64,000 nt of DNA from Exobasidium rhododendri (taxonomy: Eukaryota > Basidiomycota > Exobasidiomycetes > Exobasidiales > Exobasidiaceae): positions 1 through 64,000 of the forward strand of contig CP110630.1 of assembly GCA_026210745.1 (NCBI GenBank). The letters are read 5' to 3'. The first letter of the stretch is position 1; each line of letters starts with the position of its first letter. The notes below the pieces were generated by a model. That model was not told where the DNA came from. It saw only the letters and a list, made by a program, of their open reading frames with translations, and did no database searches. A program made the translations under genes and the position numbers. Positions 8,701 to 20,892 of the stretch are shown here, in pieces.

Positions 8701-9631
8701 CGTGTAGAATGATATCTGTGAAGCCACTAAGCTAAAAATTGAGTTTCATAAATACCCTCTCTGGTGTACATACGTGCTGTGTGTGAGACAACTTGAGGTA
8801 ATTGGTGAAGTGAGAAATATCACTAAGTATGGATGAGACATACATGTGTTCAGGGTGCCCCAGAGAGCCCACATATGATGCTGGAAGTGATCTAGAAGGA
8901 CTGCAAAAAAAGCACTTAGCGCTCCCAGACGGGTTTTCTCAAGAACGGGCTACTGGGTGAGCTGCTTTACTTTTGGTAGGGGGGTACTGAAACTTTGCAC
9001 ACACCATTCTGTAGCATATGCAAACGTCTGTGTGAAGTTACAGAAAGATTGTTACACTTTGAAAAATCACGCGTTTTGGCGTAAAATTCAGACGTCTGAC
9101 TGGGTGAACTCCGTCAATATTGACCCAATCTTTAGGGTTGAAGTAGCACAGAGTACCTTATTATCTACGCTATCCAACGGTGCAATCAACCCTAAACACA
9201 ACCATGTGTAAACCACCTTTTCTGGTCTCTGTTCCCTATAGAGAAGGTATATGAAGCATACTAAGAGTGATTGGAACCCAATCTGACAAGATGAAAATTT
9301 GACGGGGATGCTTTTTCAGAAACGGGGACATGCGTACAGCCAAACGCTACTTGATGATCTGTCTAATGTTTTTTGTTTATAGTAGCTATAGCCATGATGC
9401 AACTTTGAAAGCAATGTTGTATTTTTGATGCACCTGATAATTCCCTTCTCCCATCTCGTACCTCTGCTAGACGCCCACATTACACTGGAGTCACCACAAC
9501 AGGCGTTGAAGACAGAAAGAAGCCCCCAAAGAGGCACTTTTGCAGTGTATTTGTGGCAGACATATGTCATTGGTACCTATTTCAGTGAATAAGTGACATT
9601 CATAGTGTATATTGGTGGTATAGAGCTGGAG
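8701..9631. other. Subtelomeric spacer, no gene seen
   Basis: AT-rich DNA with a short stretch (9085-9120) related to 1660-1700 and one copy near 9529 of the GAGGCACTTT motif that recurs in the next array. Short frames have no recognisable content. Confidence 0.5.
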
Positions 9632-12000
9632 TTAGGGTGCGCGCATCTGTATTTCTCTATTAAGGGTATCGCTAAGATAGATCCGGCGCATCGAAGGTAT
9701 TGTGCTGAGGTTAGGGTGCGCGCATCTGTTTGGCTCTTGCTCTTGCAAGAGTCGTGTTTCAAACTTTGGGCTTGCATGACCTGAATAAACCGCCACAGAG
9801 GCACTTTAGCAGTGTATTTGGCAAAGATTCAGGTCATCTGTATCCATCTTTATCAAAAAAAGACTTGCGATCGACAAATACAGCTGGGGCTAGGGTGCGC
9901 GCACGTGTATTTCTCTACTAAGGGTATCGCTAAGATACCATGCGCGACGGCTATTAGGCACACGTGCGTTTTTTTACCACTAGACAGCACACTTAGCGAA
10001 TCATGCTGTAACAGCATGACCGCCGCCCTAATGTATCATAGCTCTTATTGAAATAGAATTGTATGGTAATTCTGAGCAAACTTGTTTGAAACAAAAAGTG
10101 TGAAACATGCCGTTTTGAGGGACCTGCTCTAAGTGTGAAATTTGGCCTATTGTAAAAAAGGCGCTAATTTGGCTTCATGAAACCTGCAGTCCGGAGGGTG
10201 TATCGATGGCCACCACGGTGCTACCATGCCATCGTCCGAGGGGCTTGAGATTTTGATACGTTGTAGAAAAATATAGTATTATATATATGAAGTGTGAAAA
10301 AAATTATACATCACATATGAAAGAGAGAAGATATAGAGGTATCGAGCCACTACGCCAGAAGGGTCCGATACTTCAGAAAAGTCATGGTCACGGCACAAAG
10401 TTTACGCGATTCTAGTTCTACTGCCTCAGCGCAATGGCTCCAAGCTCCAGTAAGTTGAGTGGATCATTAGTAGTATCATATCTAGCACTCTATTCATTTA
10501 GAATGTCGTTTTGTTCTCAATAAGGGTGGGTCGGCACACATTTCTCAACTTCACTTTAATTGACCCCCAAAAACAGACTCGACTTCAATTATCTCCTTCT
10601 TTTGTCACTATAATATATTTTAGTACTTAGTAAATGTTTTAGCTGTATATCGTAGCAATGTATGCTAGTAATACTATTTGCCCTAAAAGAGCCTGTAGGT
10701 CACACAATTGAGCTTCGTAGATGGGAAAATGGTCAAATTTGGGTCATTATGGCAGTTTCACGGTCCTAAAATGACCCGATTTTGCTATCTTATCTGATAG
10801 ACGTCGTATTGAGTTCATACTATGCAAATATATGCGAAATTAGTGGGAAAAAAGATTCAATGCTTAAAAATGACCGATTATTAATCATGCTGACGAGTAA
10901 ACGGCCTTTGTAGCTTTTTCATGCTGTATCGGGTGCTGTATCTTGTCAGCATTATTGAAGCATGTTATCGGCATTCAAATCTGATAGTGGCTTAAGGAAA
11001 AACGTTCTATAGTAGCTTTTCTAGTAAGTTCCGCTTTTAAATTGGCACTTTTATATTAAGATTACGCTACAAATGGAGATACCGCTGGTACCATAGAGCA
11101 AAATATCTAAAAAATGATGGCGTAGTGTGTGCTGACTACCGGTATATTTTGGACCACGCGCGTTCTCAGACACCATGACTTCTCTCATAGTAAAACTTCA
11201 TGGATTTCAATCAGAGCGTCTTTCTTACATAAGGGGATGCATTTGGAAGGCATATACGGTCATGCCTGCGCCATCAAAGGGCACAAAAGGGGGCCAGGAG
11301 AGCCGCAATCGGGCGTTGTACAATTTCATGCGAACACGTGTGCCTATTAGCCGTCGCGCATGGTAGATCTTACGCGTCGAAGTTATTGATCCGAGGTTAG
11401 GGTGCGCGCATCTGTTTGGCTCTCGCAAGAGTCATGTTCCTACTGAAAGTCTTGCATGACTTGAATAAACCGCCAAAGAGGCAGTTTGGCAGTGTAATCG
11501 GGGCAGATGCAAGTCATCTGTGCCTATCTTCATCAAAAAGAGACTTGCAATCAACAAATACAGCTGGGGTTAGGGTGCGCGCATCTGTATATCTGTATCG
11601 AAGATAAGTGACGATAAATCTTACGCGTTGAAGTTATTGATCCGAGGTTAGGGTGCGCGCATCTGTTTGGCTCTTGCAAGAGTCGTGTTTCAAACTCTGG
11701 GCTCGCATGACCAGAATTACCCGTCTGAGAGGCACTTTGGTTGTGTAATTGGGGCAGATGCAAGTCACTCGTACCTATCTTGATAATAAAGTGAATTGCG
11801 ATCGACGATATTGGCTGAGGTTAGGGTGCGCGCATCTGTATTTCTGCATTGAAGATAGAGCGGGAGCGTCGAAGATATCAGACCAAGGTTAGGGTGCGCA
11901 TATCTTTATTTGGCCATCATAAGAATCTCTTTTCTATCAATAGGCTTGCATGACCAGAATTACCCGCCACAGAGGCACTTTGGCAGTGTGATTAGGGGTA
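9632..12000. repeat. Array of TTAGGGTGCGCGCATCTG units
   Basis: Eight copies start at 9632, 9711, 9890 (first T changed), 11397, 11570, 11648, 11821 and 11889. Spacings alternate near 78 and 175 bp, a higher-order unit of about 250 bp. A second motif (GAGGCACTTTGGCAGTGTA) recurs about five times between them. A 1.5-kb AT-rich gap (about 9.9-11.4 kb), in which I see no gene, splits the array. The TTAGGG hexamer is on the + strand, opposite to the CCCTAA telomere. Confidence 0.8.
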
Positions 12001-12983
12001 AGCTTAGCCGAAACTAGCATCTAAATGCACGGGCCCATGGAGAGCGTTGTTGCACAAAGCAGATGTCCCCTGTTCTTATCTATGCATGGACGGGAGAAAG
12101 ATCTGATGCCTGGCGAGTTTACAGTCATTAGGAACGCCGCTACTCAAACCAGAAGTATGGTACGGTCATGCAGAGGCATTTTAAGCAGCAATCTTCCTTG
12201 AACCGAGCAAGCATCCCAATTTCGTCTCAACCATCAGGTCAGTACGCCGCAGTGTTCAGCTCCACAAGCCATTTGTCTGCGTCTCACTTGTGAATGTTGA
12301 TGGATCCTATCACATATAGTGACTGAATGTCAAATGCGTCCAGCGCGGATTCGCCAATTTCGCGTCCCATCACTTTGTTCCTCCACTCTCATCAGCACAT
12401 GAACGCTGAGCTGCCTCGCCTTTCGGCCCCACATCTTGCAAAGGTGGCAATTGTTATCGCACTTGAGACCCTTCTATTAGGTTTAGGTTGCATTGGCTTA
12501 AAACTCTAATTTCGCAGCTGATTTACCTCATGTCTTTCTTACCCACCCGAGCTCGTCAAATCTCAAAACATCGAGATGCTTGCATTCAATCAGCAAGCTG
12601 GAAATCAAAGTCTGATAAGCTCGCAATTCGTATGCATCGAGGCTCTCTTTACTGCGAGATATTAAAGTACACTGATTATCCCCGTACTGCACGTCCGCTA
12701 AAGGGGCGCGGACTCTCGTCTCAGAAAAAAATATGCCGCCGTCAAAATTCAAAGCCGAAAGGAGCGAAATTGGTCACTAGACTGCGTGATTCATTTTCTC
12801 TTTGCCTCCTGGATTAGCATTCTCGTCAAGATTCCCTTGATACGATGTTGTCTATCATCTACGCTCAAGTATTGTATTACGTGAGGCGACGTATGTTTTA
12901 CCTACACTCGTCCCGGACATAAACTAAGCTATGATAATGAAATTAAAGTGTATATGAGAGGAGTCTCGTTACAAGACATGTCT
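12001..12983. other. Spacer between subtelomere and first core gene, no gene seen
   Basis: No recognisable coding sequence on either strand. It separates the repeat arrays from the decarboxylase gene, whose stop is at 12984. Confidence 0.5.
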
Positions 12984-14495
12984 TTAGAAGCCCCATTTCG
13001 CCCATCGGGCATTTACGCTATCTTGCAATTCTTGAGGATACGATTCCTTGAAGCTTGCTGCGTCCCAATTGCGGCCAGTCTTGAATTCGACGGGCAGGAT
13101 TGCACCGGACACTACCTTTCCTCCCCTGTTTGCAGGACCGTTTCCGTGACCCATGTAAGGGATGAGAGGGAATCCTGAAACATCTTCAAAGTAGGTCTCA
13201 TCCATACCGGGTCGACACCTTGTAGTGAATGCCCACATGACGTCGTCCCAGTTGAAGACATCAATATCTTCTCCCACAAGAACAAGTCGATGAATCGTTC
13301 CTCCTTCTTTGGAGGCGAACACTAAGTCTCCAACAGTTTTCCTCAAGCTCTCAGGGGTATACTTCTGCTCTCTCAGCTTTTTCGTGTCGAATTGAATAAT
13401 GGCCCACGTCACGGTACTCTGATGAGGCGATTGACAATCCAACACGGGAAGTCCGTTGTCCTGGCAGAGTTGACGAATGGCCACAGCACAGAGTGGACCG
13501 ATCAAGGTGTGTGTTTCATCCGTAATCCTTCCGCAATTTGAGACGGGCAAAATAGCGTCATTTCGATATGTGATGTGTTGGACGTGGTATTGAGGACATG
13601 GATGAGCATCTCCGTGGAAGACGTACCCGTGCATCTCTCCAAATGGTCCTTCTGGTCTGGTCTTAGTGGCGGAGATAGTTCCTTCCAGCACAATCTCGGA
13701 GTTGGCAGGCACGTAAAGATCGTTCGTGTCGCACTTCACAACATCGACGGCATGTCCAGTCAAAGCACCAACGAAGTCACTCTCGCTGGCGCCACCTGGG
13801 ATAGGCATTGCAGAGGCCATAATGGCGGCAGGTGGAACTCCAAAGCATAGTGCCCAAGGACAATCTTTACCGATATCTTTCCACATTTTGTGAATCTGCG
13901 CGATATGTTGAGGCAGTGCTACAAGACCAACAAGATGATTCTTGTCGTCCACCATAGCTCGAGCGATAGACCAGTTGGTCCATTTGCCATCAGGTGAACG
14001 TACAACGTGCATCCCGTATGTCTGAATGTACTGTCCACCATCGGCCTGATGCAGAAAGGGTGAAGGCAATTTTGTCAAATCGAATTCACCATCTTTGAGT
14101 GTGTTCTCTTTGCAAGAGCCGGTGGCCACCACTCTGGGTGGAATAGGGTCCATCTTGGCGGGGGAACCCATTTTGGCGAGAATGTCACGAGCAGTGGCGA
14201 GGTGGGGTAGGCCAAGATGCATTGCTACTCTTCCCCATTGATCTTCTGCACTTGGTCGAAGGGAAGCCGGAGCACCAAGAATCCTCCAAAGTCCCTTGTC
14301 CATGCCCTTTAGATTGTTGAATAGAGGTGCCTTTCCGTTCGTCTCACATACTTTTCGGATGATGGCAGCGGCTTCGAGGTGAGGATCAATGAGCTCATCG
14401 ATTTCGACAAGGTCGTCTTGCTCTTTGAGAGCGGCGACAAACGATCGAAAATTGAGCTCAGGAAGATCTTGAGGGTTGACGGTGGAGCTCGACAT
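12984..14495 (-). CDS. FDC1: Ferulic/cinnamic acid decarboxylase, UbiD family
   Basis: 503 aa, single exon, the same length as yeast Fdc1. The family uses prenylated FMN to decarboxylate cinnamic, ferulic and related acids to styrenes. Residues match the known active site: R179, E282 and E287 (in [10 protein letters not shown]) correspond to the catalytic Arg-Glu-Glu, and N174, H197 and E238 to the metal/cofactor ligands. The ATG at 14495 gives the normal N-terminus ([19 protein letters not shown]). The partner flavin prenyltransferase Pad1, often adjacent in fungi, is not in this window. A TATA-like TTTATAAGG lies about 275 bp upstream. As the first recognisable core gene after the repeats, it fits an accessory detoxification role. 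Confidence 0.95.
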   Translation of the reverse strand: MSSSTVNPQDLPELNFRSFVAALKEQDDLVEIDELIDPHLEAAAIIRKVCETNGKAPLFNNLKGMDKGLWRILGAPASLRPSAEDQWGRVAMHLGLPHLATARDILAKMGSPAKMDPIPPRVVATGSCKENTLKDGEFDLTKLPSPFLHQADGGQYIQTYGMHVVRSPDGKWTNWSIARAMVDDKNHLVGLVALPQHIAQIHKMWKDIGKDCPWALCFGVPPAAIMASAMPIPGGASESDFVGALTGHAVDVVKCDTNDLYVPANSEIVLEGTISATKTRPEGPFGEMHGYVFHGDAHPCPQYHVQHITYRNDAILPVSNCGRITDETHTLIGPLCAVAIRQLCQDNGLPVLDCQSPHQSTVTWAIIQFDTKKLREQKYTPESLRKTVGDLVFASKEGGTIHRLVLVGEDIDVFNWDDVMWAFTTRCRPGMDETYFEDVSGFPLIPYMGHGNGPANRGGKVVSGAILPVEFKTGRNWDAASFKESYPQELQDSVNARWAKWGF

Positions 14496-14838
14496 TGTGA
14501 ACGTGAGCTGAGTGCAGATCGAAAGGAAGGCGAGACGATGTGGCGAGAAGTAGATGTATCGCGAAGTACGATGGTCGCTTTCGTGTTACGTTTATACAAA
14601 TTCCATCGCGCCAACATTCGCTCGCGGCTTCTAAATCGTCGAAACGGAACTACAGAGACCGAAATTGCTCCACCGCATGCAAAAGTACATTGCAAGGAGA
14701 TGAGCACTAGAAAGGCCACTGTCGTCCCACGCCATGACTAAAAGCGCGTCTGTCAGAGCTTTCTATTCCCCTCCCCTTATAAAGTAAACGCGCTGGCGCG
14801 GGCGCAGATCAAATCGTTTCCATATTCATATTGAGCTA

Positions 14839-15548
14839 CAGTAGAACCTCCCAGTTCTAATACGAACGGGACCAGCCCTTTTTTATTAACTATGGGGGGT
14901 TATTAGGTGTGAAAGTTGAATTGAAAATTTCACGATTCCTCTATTCTGACCACCATTTGTTAGGCATTATGCCCCATCTTTCTAAGAGCCTACGTCGGGC
15001 TCCATGCCAGCATAATATTGAGCATGCCGGGCAGACTCAGAAAGAGCTTGCTTTCTGGCTAAAGATGCAGCATAGCATAGTAGTGTTGCAAGGCACACTC
15101 TCTAAAACCCTTGCCGCCTCTGACAAGTGGCTCAATACAAAAATACACAAGAAATACAAAAGATTTTTGAAGTAAATTGCCTTGTTTAGTATGAAGCAAT
15201 ACACATTGCTATTGACAGCTGGGATACAACATTTGAAGATACAATAGTGCATTGCAGGAGCCATTGTGGTATTTGGTCAATACAAGACGCGTCAGCTCCA
15301 AAAAGTAAGCAGAAAAAGATTACAAGTTACTTCCACGTGTAACCAAGTTACTTCCACGTGTAACCAAGTTACTCCCACGTGTGACCTCCCAGTCTTAATA
15401 TCAGGCTTAAAAATTCTTCGAATTGCATTAGGAATTAGGTCTGAGAGGTTCTTAGTATTTCCATAGGTCCCAATCGGGGACCGGGCTGTTTTCATTAACA
15501 TTGGGGGGTTATTAAGACAAATCGTATTAAAACTCGGAGGTTCTACTG
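14839..15548 (+). mobile_element. 710-bp pogo/Tigger-like non-autonomous transposon, copy 1
   Basis: Terminal inverted repeats of about 25 bp begin CAGTAGAACCTCC and differ at two positions between ends. The element is flanked by TA on both sides (14837-14838 and 15549-15550), the target duplication of the Tc1/mariner superfamily. An 88-aa frame (14909-15175) has a stretch, QTQKELAFWL through GTLSKTL, that looks like the CENP-B-type helix-turn-helix of pogo/Tigger transposases, but no DDE domain remains. It also has three 21-bp tandem units with CACGTG (15323-15385). It appears identical to the copy at 18791. Confidence 0.85.
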
Positions 15549-15550
15549 TA

Positions 15551-16696
15551 CACTCTATTTGTAGAAAGTGACTCTCCCGGCCGGCAAATATACATAATTG
15601 TGCAGAATAGTCCCGAGGAGGACTTAGATCTTGTCGTTAGAAAGGAGTGAGATTCGAGTAGTTTCTCAGTTGGGGTACAGGAATTTTGAGCTTATTATGT
15701 ACAGCGCGTCATTGGAAGCCACAACGGCGATTTGGACAGGCGTCGCACAGAAAAGTATCGTGGCGTTTGTAGCAGAATACCTGCCAGCCTCTTCAAGGGT
15801 AGGGCAAAGTGAAGTGGTGAGCATGTAAGATCGATGACAAAAACGAATTCAGAGCTTCGACACGCACAGGACATGCTACTATATGGAACGTAGGAGCAAT
15901 TGTCACCCCAATTCCAAGTTGCCGTACCCCTGTATTCGATTCACTAACCCCTTTGCTCCTGCAGCACCTTTTTCTGAAAGGTCAGAGGAAGAGAATGCTC
16001 CTTCCACTTTTCGCCATAGCGCTACCCACGTCTGATTGGACTCGTCCGATGTGATGCAATGTCAGTATGGCTGCGGTCGCACGTTGTATCCGCCTTAGCA
16101 GTATCATTGTTTCAGCACCAAACGTCACTTTCATTCGCTCAGCGACCGGAAGTATTCAGGCGGAAGAAGAGACTTGTCCATGAAGGTGCTATTAGTGCTG
16201 AACTCGCAATCCTTAAGGTCAATAAGCTTCGAGATTTGCACATAGAGACGCATGGGCGGCAGAGACTCTCAAGTCTAAAAGGGGCATGCGAGTGCAGGAA
16301 CTTTGGACTCTAGCGACGAACGTCCAGGACAGCAAAGATGCCGCTGCTCCATCATCTACCTAACCCTTACAGAAAGGCGAGGCAACTGTTGATCCTTGCA
16401 GCGTGAAAGCATTGAGCACTGCTCGATCTGGAATTTTGGAGAAGAATTGGTTGCTAGAGCGGCCGACATTTATTAAGGGACGGAAGAGATTGGTATTTTA
16501 CTTGATAGACACTACTAAGTCCCGTTCACTTGGAGAATACATGTCCGCATGGCTGGAAGCTGGTTTGTGATCTTTCCCCTGCGCAGGAATCCTACAACAA
16601 GCCTCAAGGTGTGTGGAAGACTTTGTGAACTATAGAGTGTTCGTCGTTAGCTCGGTGCACTTGGAGCCGATTCAATGGCGGAAATGAAGCACACCC
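15551..16696. other. Intergenic region, no gene seen
   Basis: About 1.1 kb between the transposon and the 3' end of the DUF3237 gene. Short frames lack recognisable content; decayed gene remnants cannot be excluded. Confidence 0.45.
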
Positions 16697-17310
16697 TCAC
16701 TGCACGACATAAGCGTCGTACACAATACTGGTCTGCCCTCGAACAGCACTTGCAACTACAAGCTTTTGACACGCTTCACGAATCGCTGGCTGGGGATCAT
16801 CTGACTCCAATTGGATTTTCAGACGAAAGTAGTACTTGCTTGGTTCGATGTCTTCGCCTGAATTAAGCATTGCAGTATCTTCGGGGTTGCCAGAGGGAAC
16901 ATACCTGTTGCCAGAAGACTGAAAGTAGAGATGATCTGGCAAGAGAAAATGGAAGATATTTAATCACACCGAGAGGGAAGGAGCTATCTGCTACTCCTGC
17001 CTTAGAGACACTACTCACGCCCACTCTTCAGTCGAAAGACATATCGAGCATCCAGGCGAGAAAAGAGATTTGGGTCTACCGTCAAGAAGTCTGCTCCACC
17101 GTCTATGCACTGAGCTTCATCGAACGCATCTTCGCCTGTTAGTCCACCGACACTACTTTTGAGAGCGCCCCCCGTCAAAGGCACTACCTTCCTAGTTCCC
17201 TGGCCGCTATCACCGATGATTATTGGCGCAGCCAAAGTGGAGGTCAAGCGGAATATGAAGCGTAGTGAAGGTGTGACAGGAGCATGCTTCGAGACAAGAT
17301 TCTGGTCCAT
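16697..17310 (-). CDS. DUF3237 family protein (two exons)
   Basis: Exons 17310-17019 and 16935-16697, with an 83-bp intron (GTGAGT donor, CAG acceptor), give 176 aa in frame. Family hallmarks are present: IGDSGQGTRKVVPLTGGALK near the N-terminus, then GGADFLTVDPN and DARYVFRLKSG, and after the intron PSKYYFRLKIQLES and a VYDAYVV end. DUF3237 proteins are small beta-barrels with no firmly assigned reaction, found in fungi and bacteria near aromatic and secondary metabolism genes. The ATG at 17310 is the first in frame. The gene is not obvious as one open frame because of the intron. I am confident of the family, not of the function. Confidence 0.85.
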
Positions 17311-18790
17311 CGTAAAGTACTTCGTTGACGAATGGAGTTGTACAGTTTTCTAGGGGACGACTGTGAAGAGGACGGCTGATGATGGCAGGAAGAGTGTCCA
17401 CAATGTCTTACTGGGACTTTCTCTCTTTTTGTTGCGCCTACTTGCGCGCGTTCACCCGTACGTGACGGAAATTGCGCGTCAAGTGAAGATCGGGCAAGGT
17501 CTGCCGGTGTAGTAGTGTACAGTACCTATAGTGTTTCTCATAATAATTTAGAGTAAATATATTAATGAACTATAGAATGCGGTCTCTACGCAAGTGTTTA
17601 TCTCCCACAATCTGTAAATGTGGGAAACGCAGATGCAGCTGGTGGAGCCTTTATCTTAAGATGCGTCACTCGGAGAGATTTTCACGATGCAGAAGATCAT
17701 GGATGAAGTGCGCCTCTTCCACCAATGTCTGCAAGTATTATGGTCTGTACTAAGAACGACTCCGACCAAGATCCTTGCTTCCATTCTCGCCATGCCAATG
17801 AGGGCCGTGGGCAGTAGTAAAGATCCTATAAAAGTAAATTTAGACTGCTGACATCGAAGAACAGACGATGTATTAAACGTTTCCTATTATGACGCTGATC
17901 GCATCGACATATTCTCGATAGCCCATTGCGGTGGCGTTCGTATCTTCCCTGTTTATATGCTAATATCGCAGATCTGAGATTTCGAAGTGAGTCCAAGCGC
18001 TTGTACGTCTGTGGCTGCTATTTGATATAAGTCTTCCCGTCACACCTCTCAGCAAAGTAAACTCTTCCGTTTTTTTCGATACCCCAAGATGTGCTCACAA
18101 ATCAGCATAATGACGGGCGCTCACCTTTGCCTCTGCGGTGTCATCGTAGGAGTACTGAGATTAGCTAGTCGACATTCTTCTTCAATGCAAGATCTGTCGC
18201 TAGATTAAGACGATTAAATGGGAAATCTGATATCGTGGATAGATGTATCACTACATCGTCAGTCGACTAATTGAGTCTGCCGGTTCAGAGGACTGGTGCA
18301 AGCAAACTAAAATCATCGAGGTCGCTCGCTTGTCTGTCACAAAGTTCTTCTTCCCAGTGCTTGCAAGCAAAGATATGCTTGTGAATGTAAAATATAAATA
18401 GATTAAAGGCTTTTGAGCTTGCCCTTGCTAATCAGGAAGTACTTTGGTCCAACAGTGTGAACTTGCTCAGCGCGCCGTCATCCAAAATCACCTCCGAAAG
18501 TATTGGGGCCCTCATAGAGAGCTGGGACAAAGATCGGAAGGCTTTCAGCTCAAAGATTCTACACTCGAATCTATCGGGCATTGAAACTATTCTGCTGAAG
18601 TAATTCGAGGTACAGCAATCGAGCCTCATATTGGGGAACACTGAATTACGACAAGCATGGAAAATCTGTAAAATGATGCCAAGACAAATAATGATCCGAC
18701 TGTCGATCTGCCGTGGATAATAATGGATTACGCTGCAGAAAATAAGGTTTGTGATGCGAAAAATGCAGAAATTTCCCGAAAATTGACATA
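17311..18790. other. Intergenic region, no gene seen
   Basis: About 1.5 kb between the DUF3237 gene start and transposon copy 2. A minus-strand 69-codon frame at 18432-18641 has protein-like composition but no recognisable family; I do not call it. Confidence 0.45.
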
Positions 18791-19500
18791 CAGTAGAACC
18801 TCCCAGTTCTAATACGAACGGGACCAGCCCTTTTTTATTAACTATGGGGGGTTATTAGGTGTGAAAGTTGAATTGAAAATTTCACGATTCCTCTATTCTG
18901 ACCACCATTTGTTAGGCATTATGCCCCATCTTTCTAAGAGCCTACGTCGGGCTCCATGCCAGCATAATATTGAGCATGCCGGGCAGACTCAGAAAGAGCT
19001 TGCTTTCTGGCTAAAGATGCAGCATAGCATAGTAGTGTTGCAAGGCACACTCTCTAAAACCCTTGCCGCCTCTGACAAGTGGCTCAATACAAAAATACAC
19101 AAGAAATACAAAAGATTTTTGAAGTAAATTGCCTTGTTTAGTATGAAGCAATACACATTGCTATTGACAGCTGGGATACAACATTTGAAGATACAATAGT
19201 GCATTGCAGGAGCCATTGTGGTATTTGGTCAATACAAGACGCGTCAGCTCCAAAAAGTAAGCAGAAAAAGATTACAAGTTACTTCCACGTGTAACCAAGT
19301 TACTTCCACGTGTAACCAAGTTACTCCCACGTGTGACCTCCCAGTCTTAATATCAGGCTTAAAAATTCTTCGAATTGCATTAGGAATTAGGTCTGAGAGG
19401 TTCTTAGTATTTCCATAGGTCCCAATCGGGGACCGGGCTGTTTTCATTAACATTGGGGGGTTATTAAGACAAATCGTATTAAAACTCGGAGGTTCTACTG
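18791..19500 (+). mobile_element. 710-bp pogo/Tigger-like non-autonomous transposon, copy 2
   Basis: Same length, ends and internal frames as the copy at 14839, exactly 3952 bp apart and in the same orientation. It is flanked by TA (18789-18790 and 19501-19502). The translated frames (88, 75 and 66 residues) are the same in both copies, so the two have barely diverged. Confidence 0.85.
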
Positions 19501-20131
19501 TACTATTACGGGTAGTATTGGACCAGATTGCCATGTATAGTCTACAGATATTTAGTATTTTTTCCTTCATCTACGGTCTTAGGGATGAAGTATTCCGGAG
19601 ATAGTTGTACATTTGTGATTGTGCAATTGACACTATTTCTCTCTCAACAGATGGTAGAAGTATGCTCCTGAGTCGATTTTTGCCCAAGAGAAGATAATAT
19701 GGTGGGAAATGTAAAGTCAGAGTAGTACGGGTCTACCTACTTCAAATCATTGGCAATACAATCAATTTAGAGAGAGAAGATCAGGCTGGCGCATCACACT
19801 GGTGTAGTGAGCTAATTCTTGCTCCCGCTTGGTCTATTGTCGGTTACATTCTCCTTAGAACTTCGTGGGCAATCACGGCCAAAGGCGCGCAGTCAGGGGT
19901 GACTCAGCGCTCCAAGGAAGATTATTCTTTCCAGCGCGGTTGTCGGCGCGGCGCGTCCCCACACCTTAATTTTAATCAAATGATGCGCCTACATCTGCTT
20001 AAGTCCGAGCATGCGCCTAAACCTGGTGGAAGACAAATTGTGTACGGTGGAGTGATGCACTACTAAAGGCCTGTACAGTATGATCGTCTTCATTGCCAGC
20101 ACTTGTAGCAGAGCAAATAAACACAAGTACA

Positions 20132-20892
20132 ATGAATGAGCAATTCACCCTCTACGCTCATGGTGGTCCAAATGCGCTCAAGGCAGCAATCCTCCTTGAG
20201 AAGCTCGGACTCACCTACCGTCTCGTTCCTCTCGAAGCTTTTAGTGACGACGCTGAGAAAGGAATGAAAGGCAGTAAATATTTGGCCATAAACCCGAACG
20301 GAAGGTAAGATGCCATGAAATTGACGCTGAAAGGTGATTTTACTGAAGATCTTATCTGCAGAGTGCCTGCAATCGTTGACCATGAAGCAAATGACTTTGC
20401 TGTCTGGGAGAGTGGCGCCATCTTGCTGTACTTGACCGATGTATACGACAAGGAAGGGCAGTTCTACGGGAGAACTCCACAAGAAAGAGCAACCACCGCG
20501 CAGTGGTTGAGCTTTCAACTATCTGGCTTGGGACCTGTGCAGGGCAATTTGAACTATGCGCACCTTTTCGGTTTTCCATAGAGTACATAATTAAGAAGGA
20601 AGCCACTTTCGGTGAAAAGCCGGAGAAAGCCGTCGTGACCCGGTTTGAAAGTGAGTCTCACCGTTTGTATAAAGTTTTCGACGAGCGATTGGCTCTTCAA
20701 TCTCAGCATGGAAGTCAGTGGATTGCATTGGATCGACCAAGTATTGCAGATTTTGCTTTCTATCCTTGGGTCCGTATTGCTGCTGCAGGAAAGCTAGATA
20801 TCAGCCAGTATACGTATGTAATCAAGTGGCGTGATGCTCTTGCTACCGACAAAGATGTGGAAGAGGCGCAGTCAAAGCTAGCTAATATGTAG
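20132..20892 (+). pseudogene. Glutathione S-transferase (Ure2-like class), frameshifted
   Basis: Exon 1 (20132-20304) starts MNEQFTLYAHGGPNALKAAI, the thioredoxin-like N-terminus of fungal Ure2/GstA-type transferases. A 57-bp intron (GTAAGA...CTGCAG) leads to exon 2 from 20362: VPAIVDHEANDFAVWESGAI (the glutathione-contacting WES motif), then GLGPVQGN. At about 20567-20580, in a TTTTC run, the frame must shift by one base to reach the C-terminal helical domain (EYIIKKEATFGEKPEKA to the stop at 20892). Joined, the parts would be about 220 aa, normal for the family. A sequencing error is the main alternative to a real pseudogene; I found no convincing second intron. Confidence 0.75.
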
